Shown here piece by piece: positions 63,531 through 64,000 of a DNA stretch of 64,000 nt (the stretch's first letter is position 1; each line of letters begins with the position of its first letter). This DNA comes from Rotaria macrura. Taxonomy: Eukaryota; Rotifera; Eurotatoria; Philodinida; Philodinidae. The stretch is taken from positions 53,779 to 117,778 of the forward strand of contig OENT01000431.1 of assembly GCA_900239685.1 (NCBI GenBank), in the 5' to 3' direction. The position numbers and the translations under genes were made by a program. The notes beneath the pieces were generated by a model that was not told the origin of the DNA, searched no databases, and saw only the letters and a list, made by a program, of their open reading frames with translations.

Positions 63531-64000
63531 TTTAACTGTGAATAAATTTTAAGAAACAACCACCTGTGACCTACAGAATATGTTTTCGAGAAAAAATAAT
63601 ATGCAGGCTTTTTTACGTTTACATTAGATTTATTAATTCTCAGTTTTTTTCTCTCTCTCTTTTACTGTCTCTCTTACTCTCATTTTTTTTACCGCTTAGA
63701 GAAAGACAGAGAGAAAGAGAAAAAGAGAGAGAGAGAGAGTAGTAGAGAGCAAGAAAATGTCATTTTTTTTAAATTGCATGAATAGAAAGTTTTAAGAACA
63801 ACAACCAATGCAGTAAAAATAATTTCACTTCACTTTGCATAGCTTTTTCACTCATGATGCACAAAAGAAAAACATAAAGAAAAATTAACGTAGAGATTTT
63901 TGTTTTTTTTTGTTGCAAATCACTGAAAGCTAGAAAGACAACGTACAAGAAAAACATCAAGTAACTTGAGAGACAATTTTTTGTTTACTTTGTATGTGCC
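63531..64000. other. Upstream region of the four-transmembrane gene
   Basis: Contains the CT/GA hairpin tract listed separately; no gene seen to the window end. The open frame at 63769-63960 is AT-rich and unrecognised. Confidence 0.5.
63643..63740. repeat. Inverted polypyrimidine/polypurine tract
   Basis: T/C-rich sequence (63643-63700, with CTCTCTCTCT) is followed after ACCGCTT by its imperfect inverse, a purine-only GA-rich run (63708-63740). The two could fold into a long hairpin. It lies 110-210 bp upstream of the four-transmembrane gene start and may be a GAGA-type promoter element. Confidence 0.8.

Noticed and set aside
1..64000. CRISPR arrays, operons or prokaryotic systems
   Set aside because: No regularly spaced repeats; genes are spliced and eukaryotic throughout.

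Overview
The window is AT-rich eukaryotic DNA with small spliced genes. Many introns are about 50-90 nt and a few are 1-2 kb, all with GT/AG ends, and genes are separated by several kilobases of low-complexity sequence. The gene set (SHANK, WDR37, cyclin C, NF-YB, SGF11, a Deltex ligase, a ZIP protein) is animal. Base composition, intron sizes, expanded Deltex/RING genes, decayed DNA transposons and a plant-like nuclease-family gene suggest a bdelloid rotifer, perhaps a Rotaria-type genome with long gaps. The species call is inference; the exon structures were read directly and every multi-exon model closes in phase.

Layout. 0-7 kb, plus strand: a perfect 85-bp palindrome, a small possible membrane ORF, a RING-H2 gene, a five-exon Deltex E3 ligase sharing its cysteine-rich N-terminus, and cyclin C with a 2-kb intron. 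7-11.5 kb: gene-poor, with a complete hAT-type MITE bounded by exact 8-bp target duplications. 11.5-14.7 kb, minus: WDR37. 14.7-22.4 kb: gene desert. 22.4-31.6 kb, plus: an 18-exon SHANK scaffold gene (SPN, ankyrin, SH3, PDZ, proline-rich tail, no SAM seen). 33-35 kb: decayed coding-like sequence. 35.6-38.4 kb, minus: SAGA subunit Sgf11/ATXN7L3. 40.1-41.1 kb, minus: NF-YB. 43.4-44.2 kb: a TTAA-flanked element with inverted GC-rich ends. 45.1-46.1 kb, minus: an orphan RNase H-fold protein with a predicted membrane segment. 49.0-50.2 kb, minus: a ZIP-family protein with an altered metal motif. 51.8 kb: tRNA-Lys(CUU). 55.1-56.2 kb, plus: an endonuclease/exonuclease/phosphatase (EEP) family protein. 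58.2-59.0 kb: a dead Tc1/mariner transposase. 60.3-60.8 kb: a very basic Asn/Lys-rich protein. 62.8-63.5 kb, minus: a four-helix membrane protein.

The genes are independent eukaryotic units rather than an operon. Three act in RNA polymerase II transcription (cyclin C in Mediator, Sgf11 in SAGA, NF-YB at CCAAT boxes), but nothing in the sequence links them functionally. I found no clearly new multi-gene system. The most unusual items are the RNase H orphan, the ZIP protein with lost metal ligands, the plant-like EEP gene, the SAM-less SHANK, the Deltex/RING pair and the two non-autonomous transposons.
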